A DNA stretch of 64,000 nt from Saccharopolyspora erythraea NRRL 2338. GTDB taxonomy: Bacteria; Actinomycetota; Actinomycetes; Mycobacteriales; Pseudonocardiaceae. The first letter of the stretch is position 1; each line of letters opens with the position of its first letter. A program made the translations under genes and the position numbers. The stretch spans positions 1,787,584 through 1,851,583 of the forward strand of contig NC_009142.1 in NCBI RefSeq assembly GCF_000062885.1. The letters run 5' to 3'. The notes under the pieces were generated by a model. The model worked only from the letters and a program-made list of their open reading frames with translations. It was not told the origin of the DNA and did not search any database. Positions 36,903-45,404 of this stretch are shown piece after piece.

Positions 36903-38369
36903 ATGCGATTGCCGGTACTCGTGCTGGCGACGGCGTTCGCCGGCGCGTCCCTGGTGCCCGCCGCGGCCGCGGTTCCCGGCCCGGCCGCCGATGCGGCTCC
37001 CGGATCGCCCGCGACGGCGCCGGCCACCGCCCCGGTGGCGGGGCCGATCGTCCAGATGTTCCAGTGGCCGTGGGACTCGGTCGCCCAGGAGTGCAGGAAC
37101 CACCTGGGGCCCAAGGGATTCGGCGCGGTGCAGGTGTCGCCGCCGCAGGAGCACGTGCAGCTCGCCGACAAGGGCTACCCGTGGTACCAGGACTACCAGC
37201 CGGTGAGCTACGGGCTGCAGAGCAGGCGCGGTGGTGGCGAGCAGTTCGCCGCGATGGTGCGCACCTGCAAGGAATCCGGTGTCGAGGTCTACGTCGACGC
37301 GGTCGTCAACCACATGAGCGGCAGCGGCTCGGCGGGCAGCGGTCCGGGCAGCGGCGGGACCGTCTACGAGAAGTACCGCTATCCCGGTCTGTTCGAGGAC
37401 GGGGACTTCCACGACTGCAGGCGGGACATCACCAACTACAACGACAAGTGGGAGGTGCGCAACTGCGAGCTCGTGGGACTGGCGGACCTCAAGACCGAGA
37501 GCGAGAAGGTCCGCAACGCCCAGATCGGCTTCCTCAACGGGTTGGTCGGCATGGGCGTGTCCGGGTTCCGCGTCGACGGCGTCAAGCACATGCCGCCGGA
37601 GGACGTCGGCGCCGTCTTCGGTGCCCTCGACGGTGATCCGTACGTGTTCCAGGAGGTGATCGCCGACCAGACGACCCCGGCGTCGGAGTACACCGGCAAC
37701 GGCGACGTCACCGAGTTCGCCTACCACGGCAAGGTCAGCAACGCCTTCCGGGACGGATCGCTGGCGCAGCTGGCGAACCTGCCCGACCAGATGTCGCTGC
37801 CGAGCGAGCAGGCCGTGGTGTTCATCGACAACCACGACACGCAGCGCAGCTCCCCGACGCTGACCTACAAGGACGGGCAGCGCTACGACCTGGCGGTCGG
37901 TTTCGAGCTCGCCTACCCCTACGGCACTCCGCAGCTGATCTCGAGCTTCGCCTTCGACAACCCCGACCAGGGCCCGCCCGCCGGGGACGGCGGGGTGACC
38001 AGCCCGGCGAGCTGCGAGGACCAGCGGTGGGTGTGCGAGCACCGGCGGCCCGTCATCAGCGGCATGGCCGGGTTCCACAAGGCCGTCACCGGTACCGGAC
38101 TGACGAACTGGTGGGACAACGGCGGCGGCCAGATCGCCTTCGGGCGCGGCGACGCCGGGTTCGCGGTGTTCAACACCGAGGGCGGGCAGCTCTCCCAGAC
38201 CTTCCAGTCGTCGCTTCCCGCGGGCACCTACTGCGACGTGATGACAGGCGAGGTCGCCGACGGCCGGTGCACCGGTGGGACCGTCGAGGTCGGAGGGGAC
38301 GGCAATTTCACAGCCACCGTCGCCGCCGGATCGGGCCTGGCACTGCACGCCGGCGCCAAGGTCGGCTGA
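36903..38369 (+). CDS. Secreted alpha-amylase, GH13
   Basis: This 488-residue enzyme has a signal peptide (RLPVLVLATAFAGASLVPAA). Conserved GH13 regions are YVDAVVNHM (region I), GFRVDGVKH with nucleophile Asp225, FQEVI with acid Glu251, and FIDNHDTQR with Asp312. Three Cys pairs fit an extracellular enzyme. The C-terminal all-beta domain C is present, with no extra starch-binding module. ATG 36903 follows AAGGAGG. It cleaves internal alpha-1,4 bonds of starch; products could enter through the importer at 43515-46643. Regulator-like TTTGCAAA sites precede it. Confidence 0.94.
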   Translation: MRLPVLVLATAFAGASLVPAAAAVPGPAADAAPGSPATAPATAPVAGPIVQMFQWPWDSVAQECRNHLGPKGFGAVQVSPPQEHVQLADKGYPWYQDYQPVSYGLQSRRGGGEQFAAMVRTCKESGVEVYVDAVVNHMSGSGSAGSGPGSGGTVYEKYRYPGLFEDGDFHDCRRDITNYNDKWEVRNCELVGLADLKTESEKVRNAQIGFLNGLVGMGVSGFRVDGVKHMPPEDVGAVFGALDGDPYVFQEVIADQTTPASEYTGNGDVTEFAYHGKVSNAFRDGSLAQLANLPDQMSLPSEQAVVFIDNHDTQRSSPTLTYKDGQRYDLAVGFELAYPYGTPQLISSFAFDNPDQGPPAGDGGVTSPASCEDQRWVCEHRRPVISGMAGFHKAVTGTGLTNWWDNGGGQIAFGRGDAGFAVFNTEGGQLSQTFQSSLPAGTYCDVMTGEVADGRCTGGTVEVGGDGNFTATVAAGSGLALHAGAKVG

Positions 38370-38477
38370 GTCGGCGCGACGGGTCGCCTGCCCCCGGGGT
38401 GGGCGGTGCACTGGAAGTTGCGTGATCCCGACTGATCGATGCCGGGAACCGAAGCCGGACGCGCGCCTCGTGCGCGG

Positions 38478-39719
38478 TCAGCCAGGCGCGCGTTCGGTGC
38501 CGGCGTCGTCGGTCGCCGCGGTGGGGGTGACCGGGATGCGGGCGTGGACCTGGAAGCTGCCGTCGGGTCGCCGTCCGGCCTCGAAAACGCCCTGCACCAG
38601 CGAGATCCGCTCGCGCATGCCGATCAGGCCGTGGCCGCCGCTGGGCACCTCCACCTCCACCGGGCGCAGCGGGGGAGCGTTGTGGACCCGCACGGTGACG
38701 AACTCCGCCTCGTAGCGGAGCAGAACCTCGGTCTCGACCATCCCGGCGTGCTTGTGCACATTGGACAGCGACTCCTGCACTATCCGGTAGATCGTGCGCT
38801 GCACGTTGCCCGGCAGCCGGACCTCCGGTCCCTCGACGCGCAGCCGCACCGGCAGCCCCGCCGCCAGGGACTCCGACACCAGCTCGGGGAGTTCGCCGAG
38901 AGTGGGTTGCGGTGCCAGCGGGTCCTCCGGCTTGCCGCCCGCCAGCCGCAGCACGCCGATCACCTCGCGCAGCTCCCGCAGCGCCTGCCGGTTGGCGTCA
39001 CCGACCTGCCTGGCCAGCCGCGCGGTCTCCGCCGGCTCGGTGTCGGTGCTGACCTCCAGCGCCCCGCTGTAGATCACGGCCAGGCCGACCTGGTGGGCCA
39101 CCACGTCGTGCATCTCCCTGGCGATCCGCGAGCGCTCCTCGGCCAGGGCCTGCGCGGCCAGCAGGTGCTGCTCCCGCTCCAGCCGGTCGGCCCGCTCCTG
39201 CAGCTCCTCCAGCAGCCGGTTGCGGGCCTTGAGGTAGACGCCGAGCAGCACCGGCACCGCCACCAGTGAGAACGGCACGACGATGACCCACGGGACGGCG
39301 GGCGAGTCCTCGTCGCCGTCGTAGACCTGGGTGATGTCGATCGGGTTGTAGTAGTCGCTGACCACGATCAGCGCGGCGACCGCCACCGAGACCGCGATCA
39401 GCCTGCGCTCCGACCTGCCGTAGCGGGCCAGCGAGTACAGCGCGACGGTGATCAGGAAGATGTCGTAGCCGATCAGGATCACGCCGACCGCCGCGACGAC
39501 CGGCACGATCGGCCAGCGCCTGCGCACGATCAGGGTCAGCGTGGCGACCGGCACCGTGCTCACCGCGAAAGTCCGCAGCTCGGGGCTGCGGTACTCGATG
39601 ATGTCGGTGGCCACCCACAGCACCAGCGCGGTCACGCCGAGCACGACCAGCACGTCGAAGACGACGCTGCGCCTCCTCGGCCACCACAGGACCCGCCGCG
39701 GAGGGTGCGGGCGGCTCAC
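38478..39719 (-). CDS. Sensor histidine kinase, NarL-type (HisKA_3)
   Basis: This 413-residue kinase has four to five membrane segments in the first 170 residues. A coiled-coil linker leads to the HisKA_3 box RIAREMHDVVAHQVGLAV, with phospho-accepting His204, then a HATPase domain (QESLSNVHKHAG, GGHGLIGMRERI). No periplasmic sensor domain is visible, so it may sense membrane or intracellular signals. GTG 39719 overlaps the response-regulator stop by 4 nt (GTGA), giving translational coupling. The target genes are unknown. Confidence 0.92.
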   Translation of the reverse strand: MSRPHPPRRVLWWPRRRSVVFDVLVVLGVTALVLWVATDIIEYRSPELRTFAVSTVPVATLTLIVRRRWPIVPVVAAVGVILIGYDIFLITVALYSLARYGRSERRLIAVSVAVAALIVVSDYYNPIDITQVYDGDEDSPAVPWVIVVPFSLVAVPVLLGVYLKARNRLLEELQERADRLEREQHLLAAQALAEERSRIAREMHDVVAHQVGLAVIYSGALEVSTDTEPAETARLARQVGDANRQALRELREVIGVLRLAGGKPEDPLAPQPTLGELPELVSESLAAGLPVRLRVEGPEVRLPGNVQRTIYRIVQESLSNVHKHAGMVETEVLLRYEAEFVTVRVHNAPPLRPVEVEVPSGGHGLIGMRERISLVQGVFEAGRRPDGSFQVHARIPVTPTAATDDAGTERAPG

Positions 39720-40372
39720 TGCTCGCTCGCGATGCCGGCGTTGTGGGCGATGAGCGCGAGCTGCACGCGGTTCTCGCAGTCCAGCTTCATCAGCAGGCGG
39801 CTGACGTGGCCCTTCACCGTGGACTCGGTGGCGCCCAGCGTCTTGGCGATCGAGGCGTTGGACAGCCCGCCGCCGACCAGCGAGAGGATCTGGCGCTCGC
39901 GCGGTGTCAGCTCGTCGAGCCCGCGCACGGCCGTCGGGCCGCGGGGGGAGTTGCGGTCTGCGAAGTGCGAGAGCAGCCGCCGGGTGACCGACGGCGAGAG
40001 CATCGCGTCGCCGTCGGCGATCACCCGGATCGCGTTGATCAGCTCCTCCGGCCGGGCGTCCTTGAGCAGGAAACCCGACGCGCCCGCCTCGATCGCCGAG
40101 TACACGTTCGCGTCGAAGTCGAACATGGTGAGGATCAGGATCTTCGGGGGCGCGGGCAGGGAGGTGATCTGCCGGGTCGCGGCCAGCCCGTCGAGCCTGG
40201 GCATCTGGATGTCCATGACCACCACGTCCGGCGCGTGCCGCCGGACCCCGGTCACGGCCTCGGCGCCGTCCCCTGCCTCGGCGATGACGGTGAGGTCGCC
40301 TGCGCTCTCCAGGATCTTGCGCAGCCCCGCGCGCACGATCTGCTCGTCCTCGGCCAGGAGTATCCGCGTCAC
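39716..40372 (-). CDS. NarL/FixJ-family response regulator
   Basis: This is a 218-residue protein. The receiver domain has the acidic pair LLAEDE and the phospho-acceptor Asp54 (VVVMDIQMPR). The conserved Thr is in ILTMFDF and Lys in LLKDA. The C-terminal LuxR HTH is ELTPRERQILSLVGGGLSNA, then STVKGHVSRLLMKL. It starts with GTG 40372 and is the first gene of the two-component pair. A 196-nt region without a gene lies upstream. Confidence 0.94.
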   Translation of the reverse strand: MTRILLAEDEQIVRAGLRKILESAGDLTVIAEAGDGAEAVTGVRRHAPDVVVMDIQMPRLDGLAATRQITSLPAPPKILILTMFDFDANVYSAIEAGASGFLLKDARPEELINAIRVIADGDAMLSPSVTRRLLSHFADRNSPRGPTAVRGLDELTPRERQILSLVGGGLSNASIAKTLGATESTVKGHVSRLLMKLDCENRVQLALIAHNAGIASEQ

Positions 40373-40568
40373 GCCGACACACTACTTCCGCGAGCACGCC
40401 GATTCGAACCACGACTTTCGTCGTCGCTGGTCATGCGGTTGTAGTAGAGCGTTCTCGAGCCGGTGCTCGCGCACCGACGCTGACCGGTTCGGAGGGCCGG
40501 GCGCGGTCGATCTCGTACGCGTCCACACCTGGACCACAGTGGACACACGACGAGCCGTGCGCACGGCC

Positions 40569-41306
40569 TCAACGGCGCGCGAGGACGAGCATCCGGCGGC
40601 TGTCGGCGGTCAGCGGCCCACCGTCCTCGCCGAACCCTTCGACCTCGTCGAAGCCCGCGGCCAGCAGCCAGTCCCGGAGCTCAGGAAAGGCGAACATGCG
40701 GGTGAAGTAGTGGAACCGCCGCACGCGTCCAGCCCGGACGATGGTCCGCTCGACGATGTTGCGGCTGGTGAGCGGGTCGAGCCGGTGCCGGTCGACGAGC
40801 AGGTCACCGTCGGCCTCGTGGACGATGGCCTGCTGGAAGGCGCGCAGGACGTGTGCCTGGTTGTTCAGCTCCAGCAGCAGCCGGCCACCCGGTCGCAGGG
40901 CTTGGCGGGCCTGGTCGAGGACCCGCCGGTTGCCCGCGTCGTCGAAGTAGCCGAACGCGGTGAACCAGTTGACGATCGCGTCGAAGTGGCCGGTCCACGG
41001 CAGCTCGCGCATGTCGCCCCGGACGTAGTCGACCTCGACGCCGCGTTCGTGGGCGTCCTGCCTGGCGCGGTCCAGGAACACCGGCGTGATGTCCAGCCCC
41101 GACACCTCCAACCCGCGCGCGGCGAGCCGGTTGGCGATCCGGCCGTGCCCGCAGGCCAGGTCCAGCACCCGCTCCCCGGGCCGCAGTTCCAGCAGCCGCT
41201 CGACGAGACCGGCCGCGGCGTCGCTCGTCTCCTCCAGCGGCCGCGCCGCGAAGTGCAGGTAGTCCTCGTCGAACAGGTCCTCGGTGTCGAAGGGCGGCGT
41301 TGTCAT
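40569..41306 (-). CDS. Class I SAM-dependent methyltransferase
   Basis: This 245-residue enzyme has motif I VLDLACGHGRIANRLAARG. The acidic residue after beta2 is in VSGLDITP, and motif post-I is in the region of VRGDMRELPW. The C-terminal part (RRFHYFTRMFAFPELRDWLL) resembles small-molecule methyltransferases. ATG 41306 follows AGGAGG; the frame continues to 41417 without a better start. Substrate is unknown. It is divergent from the next hypothetical gene. Confidence 0.85.
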   Translation of the reverse strand: MTTPPFDTEDLFDEDYLHFAARPLEETSDAAAGLVERLLELRPGERVLDLACGHGRIANRLAARGLEVSGLDITPVFLDRARQDAHERGVEVDYVRGDMRELPWTGHFDAIVNWFTAFGYFDDAGNRRVLDQARQALRPGGRLLLELNNQAHVLRAFQQAIVHEADGDLLVDRHRLDPLTSRNIVERTIVRAGRVRRFHYFTRMFAFPELRDWLLAAGFDEVEGFGEDGGPLTADSRRMLVLARR

Positions 41307-41428
41307 CGCGCCTCCTGGGATCCGGGCGGAGAAGGCATCTTCCCGCGCCGGAGGCGGCGGGTGCCACCGGATTTCGCCGGCTCGGAATTCACTGGTCAGC
41401 GCCGTCGCGACGGCCAATACTCCACCGG

Positions 41429-42103
41429 ATGAACGAAGGGAGACTCGTGCTCGGGGGCTACGTCGCGGCCGCCCGCGCGGTGCGCACGCGGTGGCAGAAC
41501 GCCGAGGTGCTGCCGCGGTGGCTGGTCACGGCGAGCGGGTGCATCGCGCGCGCCGAGCCCGGGCCGGAGGCGGCCTGGCACACCGACCGGTCCGCTGCCC
41601 AGCGGCGCGGCACCGGCGTGCTCGCGGTGGGTTTCGAGGCCGAACACGCCGCCGGACTCGTCGAGGAGATCACCGCGGACTTCGTCCAGACGCGAGGCCG
41701 GCGCTACGGCCATCAGGCGCCGGACTGCCTGGAGCTGCTCGTCCGCGGTGCCGCGATGCCCGCCGACGCGCGGCTGCGCGGGTTCGAGGTGATCGGCGTC
41801 GAGTGGAACCTCAGCCACCTGCACTCCTGGCTCTGCCACGGCTACGAGGCCGAGGCCGCCGACGAGCTCGGCGTGCGGCCGAACCGGTTCGGCCTGCTCG
41901 ACACGCACCGGCAGGCGTGCGAGGTGCTGGAGTGGATGGACTCGCTGCCCGCCGCATGTGCTCCGGAGCCGGTCTACTGGACCGTGGCCGCCGTCGCGGA
42001 GTGCGGCGGGCCGGAGCCTCAGCGGGCGAGGTCGGACTCGTTGAACCGCGCGTACCGGATCGTCTCGTGCGCGTCCTCGGAGGCGGGCGAGCCCGCCTCG
42101 TAG
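41429..42103 (+). CDS. Hypothetical protein
   Basis: This 224-residue protein of unknown function contains LGGYVAAARAVRTRWQNAE, VEEITADFVQTRGRRYGHQA, FEVIGVEWNLSHLHSWLCHG and LGVRPNRFGLLDTHRQAC, which look like a compact alpha/beta domain. No signal or membrane segment was seen. ATG 41429 is chosen, and GTG 41447 is possible. Its last 85 nt overlap the 3' end of the convergent sialidase gene. The final 30 or so residues look unlike the rest and may be readthrough after a lost stop. Confidence 0.55.
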   Translation: MNEGRLVLGGYVAAARAVRTRWQNAEVLPRWLVTASGCIARAEPGPEAAWHTDRSAAQRRGTGVLAVGFEAEHAAGLVEEITADFVQTRGRRYGHQAPDCLELLVRGAAMPADARLRGFEVIGVEWNLSHLHSWLCHGYEAEAADELGVRPNRFGLLDTHRQACEVLEWMDSLPAACAPEPVYWTVAAVAECGGPEPQRARSDSLNRAYRIVSCASSEAGEPAS

Positions 42104-43302
42104 AGCAGCCCGGCCCAGCCGCCGCCCAGGTTGACCAGGTCGGAGTAGGCCGCCCACGTCGCGTCGATGACGGTGCCGCCCTCCTGCCAGGTCGCGCCCT
42201 CGTCGGAGGAGGTCCGGATGCGCATCGTGTGCCGCCGGTGGTCCATGGCCGGGTCGGTGTTGTACGGCCCGGAGAACAGCACGAGGTTGTTCGGGTCACC
42301 GGCGGTCTTCGCGCGCAGGCGCACGACCGAGCCCTGCACCACGGGGCCCTTCAGCTCGGGCACGACCGCGAAGTCCTGGCTGAAGCTCGCCCCGGCGTCG
42401 GTGCTGACGGCGTCGGCGCGGTTGCCGGTGGGCGTCTCGGTGCCGCTGTTGTCCTGGTTGCGGGCGGCGGTGTAGACGCGGCCGTCGACGGTCTCCAGCA
42501 GGCTCAGCTCCTGCGGGGTGATCTTCTCGCCGGTGCGGTCGTCGAGCGCGCCGAGCTGCCAGGTGGTGCCGCCGTCGTCGCTGTGGACCAGGCCCGCGCC
42601 CTTCAGGCCGCCACCACCGCCGAAGTTGATACCCGCCAGCATCCGGTTCTGGTGGTCGCCGGGCCGGGTGAGCTGGAGGCCGTGCCCGGGGCCGGTGGCG
42701 TACCAGGTGCTCCAGTCGGCCTTCTTGAGCTGGGGCTGCGCCTTCGGCGCGGTCCACCCCGTGCCCTTGGGATCGGTGCTGTGCTGCAGGTACGGGGTGC
42801 GCGTGCACTTGGTGCCCGGGTTGCACTCCGGGCCGGGGTTGTGCGTGGTCAGCAGCGAGATCCGGCCGGTGCCGCGGTCGACGACCGGGACCGGGTTGCC
42901 GCGGGTGTCGCCCGCGCCGTCGCTGACCGGCTCCAGCCCGCCCCAGGTGCGGCCGTCGTCGGTGGAGCGCTTGAGCACGACGTCGATGTCGCCGGTGTCG
43001 TCGCAGTTGTTGTTGCGGCCCTCGGCGAAGGCCAGCAGCGTGCTGCGGTCCTGGGTGCGCACGATCGCGGGGATGCGGAAGCAGTTGTAGCCGCCCTCGC
43101 CCTTGCGGAAGATCGTCGTGCCCGCGATCGCGGCACCGCCGCCTTCCGCCTTGGCGAAGACGGGGGAAGCGGCGTTCCCGGCTCCCTTCGGCTCCTCCGG
43201 TGCCGCCGCGGGTGCGCCGGCGCACGCGGAGCCCAGGGCCGCCGCCGCCAGCACCGCCGCCGCGGTCCGCACGCCTTCCCTCCACCTGTGTCGCAAGTCC
43301 AT
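42019..43302 (-). CDS. Secreted exo-alpha-sialidase, GH33-like
   Basis: This is a 427-residue protein. The signal peptide ends near ALGSACAGA; the lipobox is imperfect because Leu is one position off. The mature enzyme carries the FRIP motif (residues 75-78) and three clear Asp boxes, STDDGRTWG, SDDGGTTWQ and SSDEGATW, on a six-blade propeller. It ends ETIRYARFNESDL, as in bacterial GH33 sialidases. It should release terminal sialic acids outside the cell. No sialic acid uptake or catabolic gene was seen nearby. Confidence 0.85.
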   Translation of the reverse strand: MDLRHRWREGVRTAAAVLAAAALGSACAGAPAAAPEEPKGAGNAASPVFAKAEGGGAAIAGTTIFRKGEGGYNCFRIPAIVRTQDRSTLLAFAEGRNNNCDDTGDIDVVLKRSTDDGRTWGGLEPVSDGAGDTRGNPVPVVDRGTGRISLLTTHNPGPECNPGTKCTRTPYLQHSTDPKGTGWTAPKAQPQLKKADWSTWYATGPGHGLQLTRPGDHQNRMLAGINFGGGGGLKGAGLVHSDDGGTTWQLGALDDRTGEKITPQELSLLETVDGRVYTAARNQDNSGTETPTGNRADAVSTDAGASFSQDFAVVPELKGPVVQGSVVRLRAKTAGDPNNLVLFSGPYNTDPAMDHRRHTMRIRTSSDEGATWQEGGTVIDATWAAYSDLVNLGGGWAGLLYEAGSPASEDAHETIRYARFNESDLAR

Positions 43303-43478
43303 GTCTGTCCTCTCGGCCGTGCGCTCCGGTGCGCCGGCAGCTCGCGGTGATGGACAAGATCAGTAGCATCCTGCCACGCGAGTTGGAAAAGAACCGCCGA
43401 ATGAACAGATTTGAAAATTCAGAACGGACTGGCGCGGGCAGAGCAACGCGTGCCGCTGGAAAGTGCAATGGCGTCAAG
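43303..43478. other. Promoter region of the sialidase gene
   Basis: 176 nt separate the importer terminator from the sialidase start. Part of it (43370-43430) is AT-richer, with GATTTGAAAATTC, and probably contains the sialidase promoter. No gene was seen. Confidence 0.4.
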
Positions 43479-43511
43479 GTGCGGTGTCCCCGCCGGGCGG
43501 GGACACCGCAC
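43479..43511 (-). terminator. Terminator of the alpha-glucoside importer operon
   Basis: A 14-bp stem (43479-43492 with 43498-43511, 5-nt loop) begins 3 nt past the malG-type permease stop. CTTGACG follows on the minus strand, with no long U-run. Confidence 0.7.
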
Positions 43512-43514
43512 CCC

Positions 43515-44414
43515 TCAGCCCTTCACGCTGCCCGCGGACAGGCCGCTGACCAGGAAGCGCTGCACGAGGTAGAACACCAGCACCGCGGGCACGGCCACCA
43601 GCACCGACGCCGCGGCCAGGTGGCCCCACTCGGTGCGGTTCTGCTGCACGAAGACCTGCAACCCCACGGCGAGGGTCTTGGAGCGGTCGTCGGCCGACAG
43701 CAGCGCGGAGGCGAATGCGACCTCGCCCCACGCGACGATGAACGAGTAGAACGCGGTCACCGCGAGCCCGGGCCTGGCCAGCGGCAGCACCAGCCGCCAG
43801 AAAACCCCGAACGGTGAGAGCCCGTCGACCCGGCCCGCCTCGTCGATGTCGGTGGGGATCGAGTCGAAGTAGCCCTTGAGCATGAACGTGGCGAACGGGA
43901 TCGCGGTGCTGCAGTAGACCAGCACCAGCCCGAGCACGCTGCCCTGCAGTCCCAGGTGGAGCAGGATGTTGTAGAGCGGCACGATCAGCACCGCGAACGG
44001 GAACATCTGCACCACCAGGAACGACAGCAGCAGCCAGTGCCTGCCGGGGAACCGGAACCGGCTGGCCGCGTAGGCGGTGGTGGCCGCCATGAGCACGCCG
44101 AGCACGGTCGTCAGCGCGGCGATGAGCACGGAGTTGCCGAACCAGCTCAGGAAAGCGCCTTTGGAGCCCGACAGCACGTCGGCGTAGTTGTCCAGACTGG
44201 ACTCGTTGAACAGCGTCGGCGTCGACTCGATCGCCTTGGCGTTCGGCTTGAACGAGACCACCAGCACCCAGAACACCGGGAACACCGCGACGAGCGAGGC
44301 GAAGACCAGCGCCGAGTGCAGCGCGACGCTGGAGACCGCCGATCGCCGGGTGCGGTGGGAAGGACGGCGTGCGGCCGGCGCCGCCGCCCGCAGCGAAGCC
44401 GCGTCGATGGACAT
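43515..44414 (-). CDS. Sugar ABC transporter permease, MalG type
   Basis: This 299-residue CUT1-family inner-membrane protein has six predicted spans. The cytoplasmic EAA loop reads DEAGRVDGLSPFGVFWRLVL, contacting the ATPase. It lies 2 nt after the MalF-type partner and forms the channel with it. No ATPase gene is in this operon. In actinomycetes such importers commonly use a shared MsiK-type ATPase encoded elsewhere. ATG 44414 was chosen; the upstream open frame is an overlap with the partner gene. Substrate is inferred as alpha-glucosides from the context. Confidence 0.92.
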   Translation of the reverse strand: MSIDAASLRAAAPAARRPSHRTRRSAVSSVALHSALVFASLVAVFPVFWVLVVSFKPNAKAIESTPTLFNESSLDNYADVLSGSKGAFLSWFGNSVLIAALTTVLGVLMAATTAYAASRFRFPGRHWLLLSFLVVQMFPFAVLIVPLYNILLHLGLQGSVLGLVLVYCSTAIPFATFMLKGYFDSIPTDIDEAGRVDGLSPFGVFWRLVLPLARPGLAVTAFYSFIVAWGEVAFASALLSADDRSKTLAVGLQVFVQQNRTEWGHLAAASVLVAVPAVLVFYLVQRFLVSGLSAGSVKG

Positions 44415-44416
44415 CT

Positions 44417-45385
44417 CTACAGCACCTCCCCCTGCCCGCGCATCGCGCGGCGGTAGACGGTGGCGAACACCAGCAGCACGGACAGGATCAGCACGCCGTA
44501 GGTGGAGGCGATGGCGAAGTCGCGGGTCGCGCCGGAGAAGAACCGCTCGAAGGCGTAGGTGACCAGGATCCGGGTGTGCGGGTTGTTCCCGGTCATCAGG
44601 TAGATCACCGGGAACATGTTGAAAGTCCAGATCACGCCGAGCAGCACCACGCTCGACGACACCGCGCGCAGTCCCGGCAGCGTCACGTGCACGAACCGCT
44701 GCCACGGCGTCGCACCGTCCACCTCGGCCGCCTCGTAGAGGTCGGCCGGGATGGCCTGCAGCCCGCCCAGCAGCGCCACCATCATGAACGGCACGCCCAG
44801 CCAGACGTTGACCACGACGACCGACACCAGCGCCAGGTCCGACTGGCCAAGCCACACCTGGCCGGGCAGCCCCACCGCCTCCAGCGCCCAGTTGATCAGC
44901 CCGTACTCGGAGTTGAACAGGTACTTCCAGGCGAACGCGCTGATGAACACCGGCACCGCCCACGGCAGGATGAGCAGAATCCGGTACAGGGTGCGAAAGC
45001 GCATCGGCCGGTTCAGCAGCACCGCCAGCGCGAGCCCGATCGTGTAGTGGAAGAACACGCACGCGAACGTCCAGATCAGCGTCCGCGTCAGCGTCGCCCA
45101 GAACGCGCCGTAGGACGCGTCGCCGGAGAGCACGTGGAAGTAGTTCTCCAGCCCGGTGATCTCGTAGCGTGCCGGTCGGTCCAGCACGGGGTTGGCGATG
45201 TTGTTGTCGTTGATGTCGGTGAAGCTGAAGTACAGGCCCTGCAACAGCGGGAACACCACGAGCACCCCGAGCACGACCACGACGGGCAGGACCATCGCGT
45301 AGACGAACCAGAAGCGCCCGAGGAACGCCCGCACGCGCCCGGGTTTCCCGGCGCGCACGACGGGTTTCTCGGCGGTGAGGGTCAT
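44417..45385 (-). CDS. Sugar ABC transporter permease, MalF type
   Basis: This 322-residue permease has six or so spans. It has a CUT1 MalF-like periplasmic segment with FTDINDNNIANP, and the EAA loop EAAEVDGATPWQRFVHVTLP. GGGAGG precedes ATG 45385. The gene starts 19 nt after the binding-protein stop, so all three are one operon. It pairs with the MalG-type subunit. Confidence 0.92.
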   Translation of the reverse strand: MTLTAEKPVVRAGKPGRVRAFLGRFWFVYAMVLPVVVVLGVLVVFPLLQGLYFSFTDINDNNIANPVLDRPARYEITGLENYFHVLSGDASYGAFWATLTRTLIWTFACVFFHYTIGLALAVLLNRPMRFRTLYRILLILPWAVPVFISAFAWKYLFNSEYGLINWALEAVGLPGQVWLGQSDLALVSVVVVNVWLGVPFMMVALLGGLQAIPADLYEAAEVDGATPWQRFVHVTLPGLRAVSSSVVLLGVIWTFNMFPVIYLMTGNNPHTRILVTYAFERFFSGATRDFAIASTYGVLILSVLLVFATVYRRAMRGQGEVL

Positions 45386-45404
45386 CGCTGCCTCCCGTCG
45401 GCGC

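Noticed and set aside
43200-43302. Sialidase as a lipoprotein
   Set aside because: The Cys is preceded by LGSA, placing Leu at -4 rather than -3, so a simple secreted form is at least as likely.
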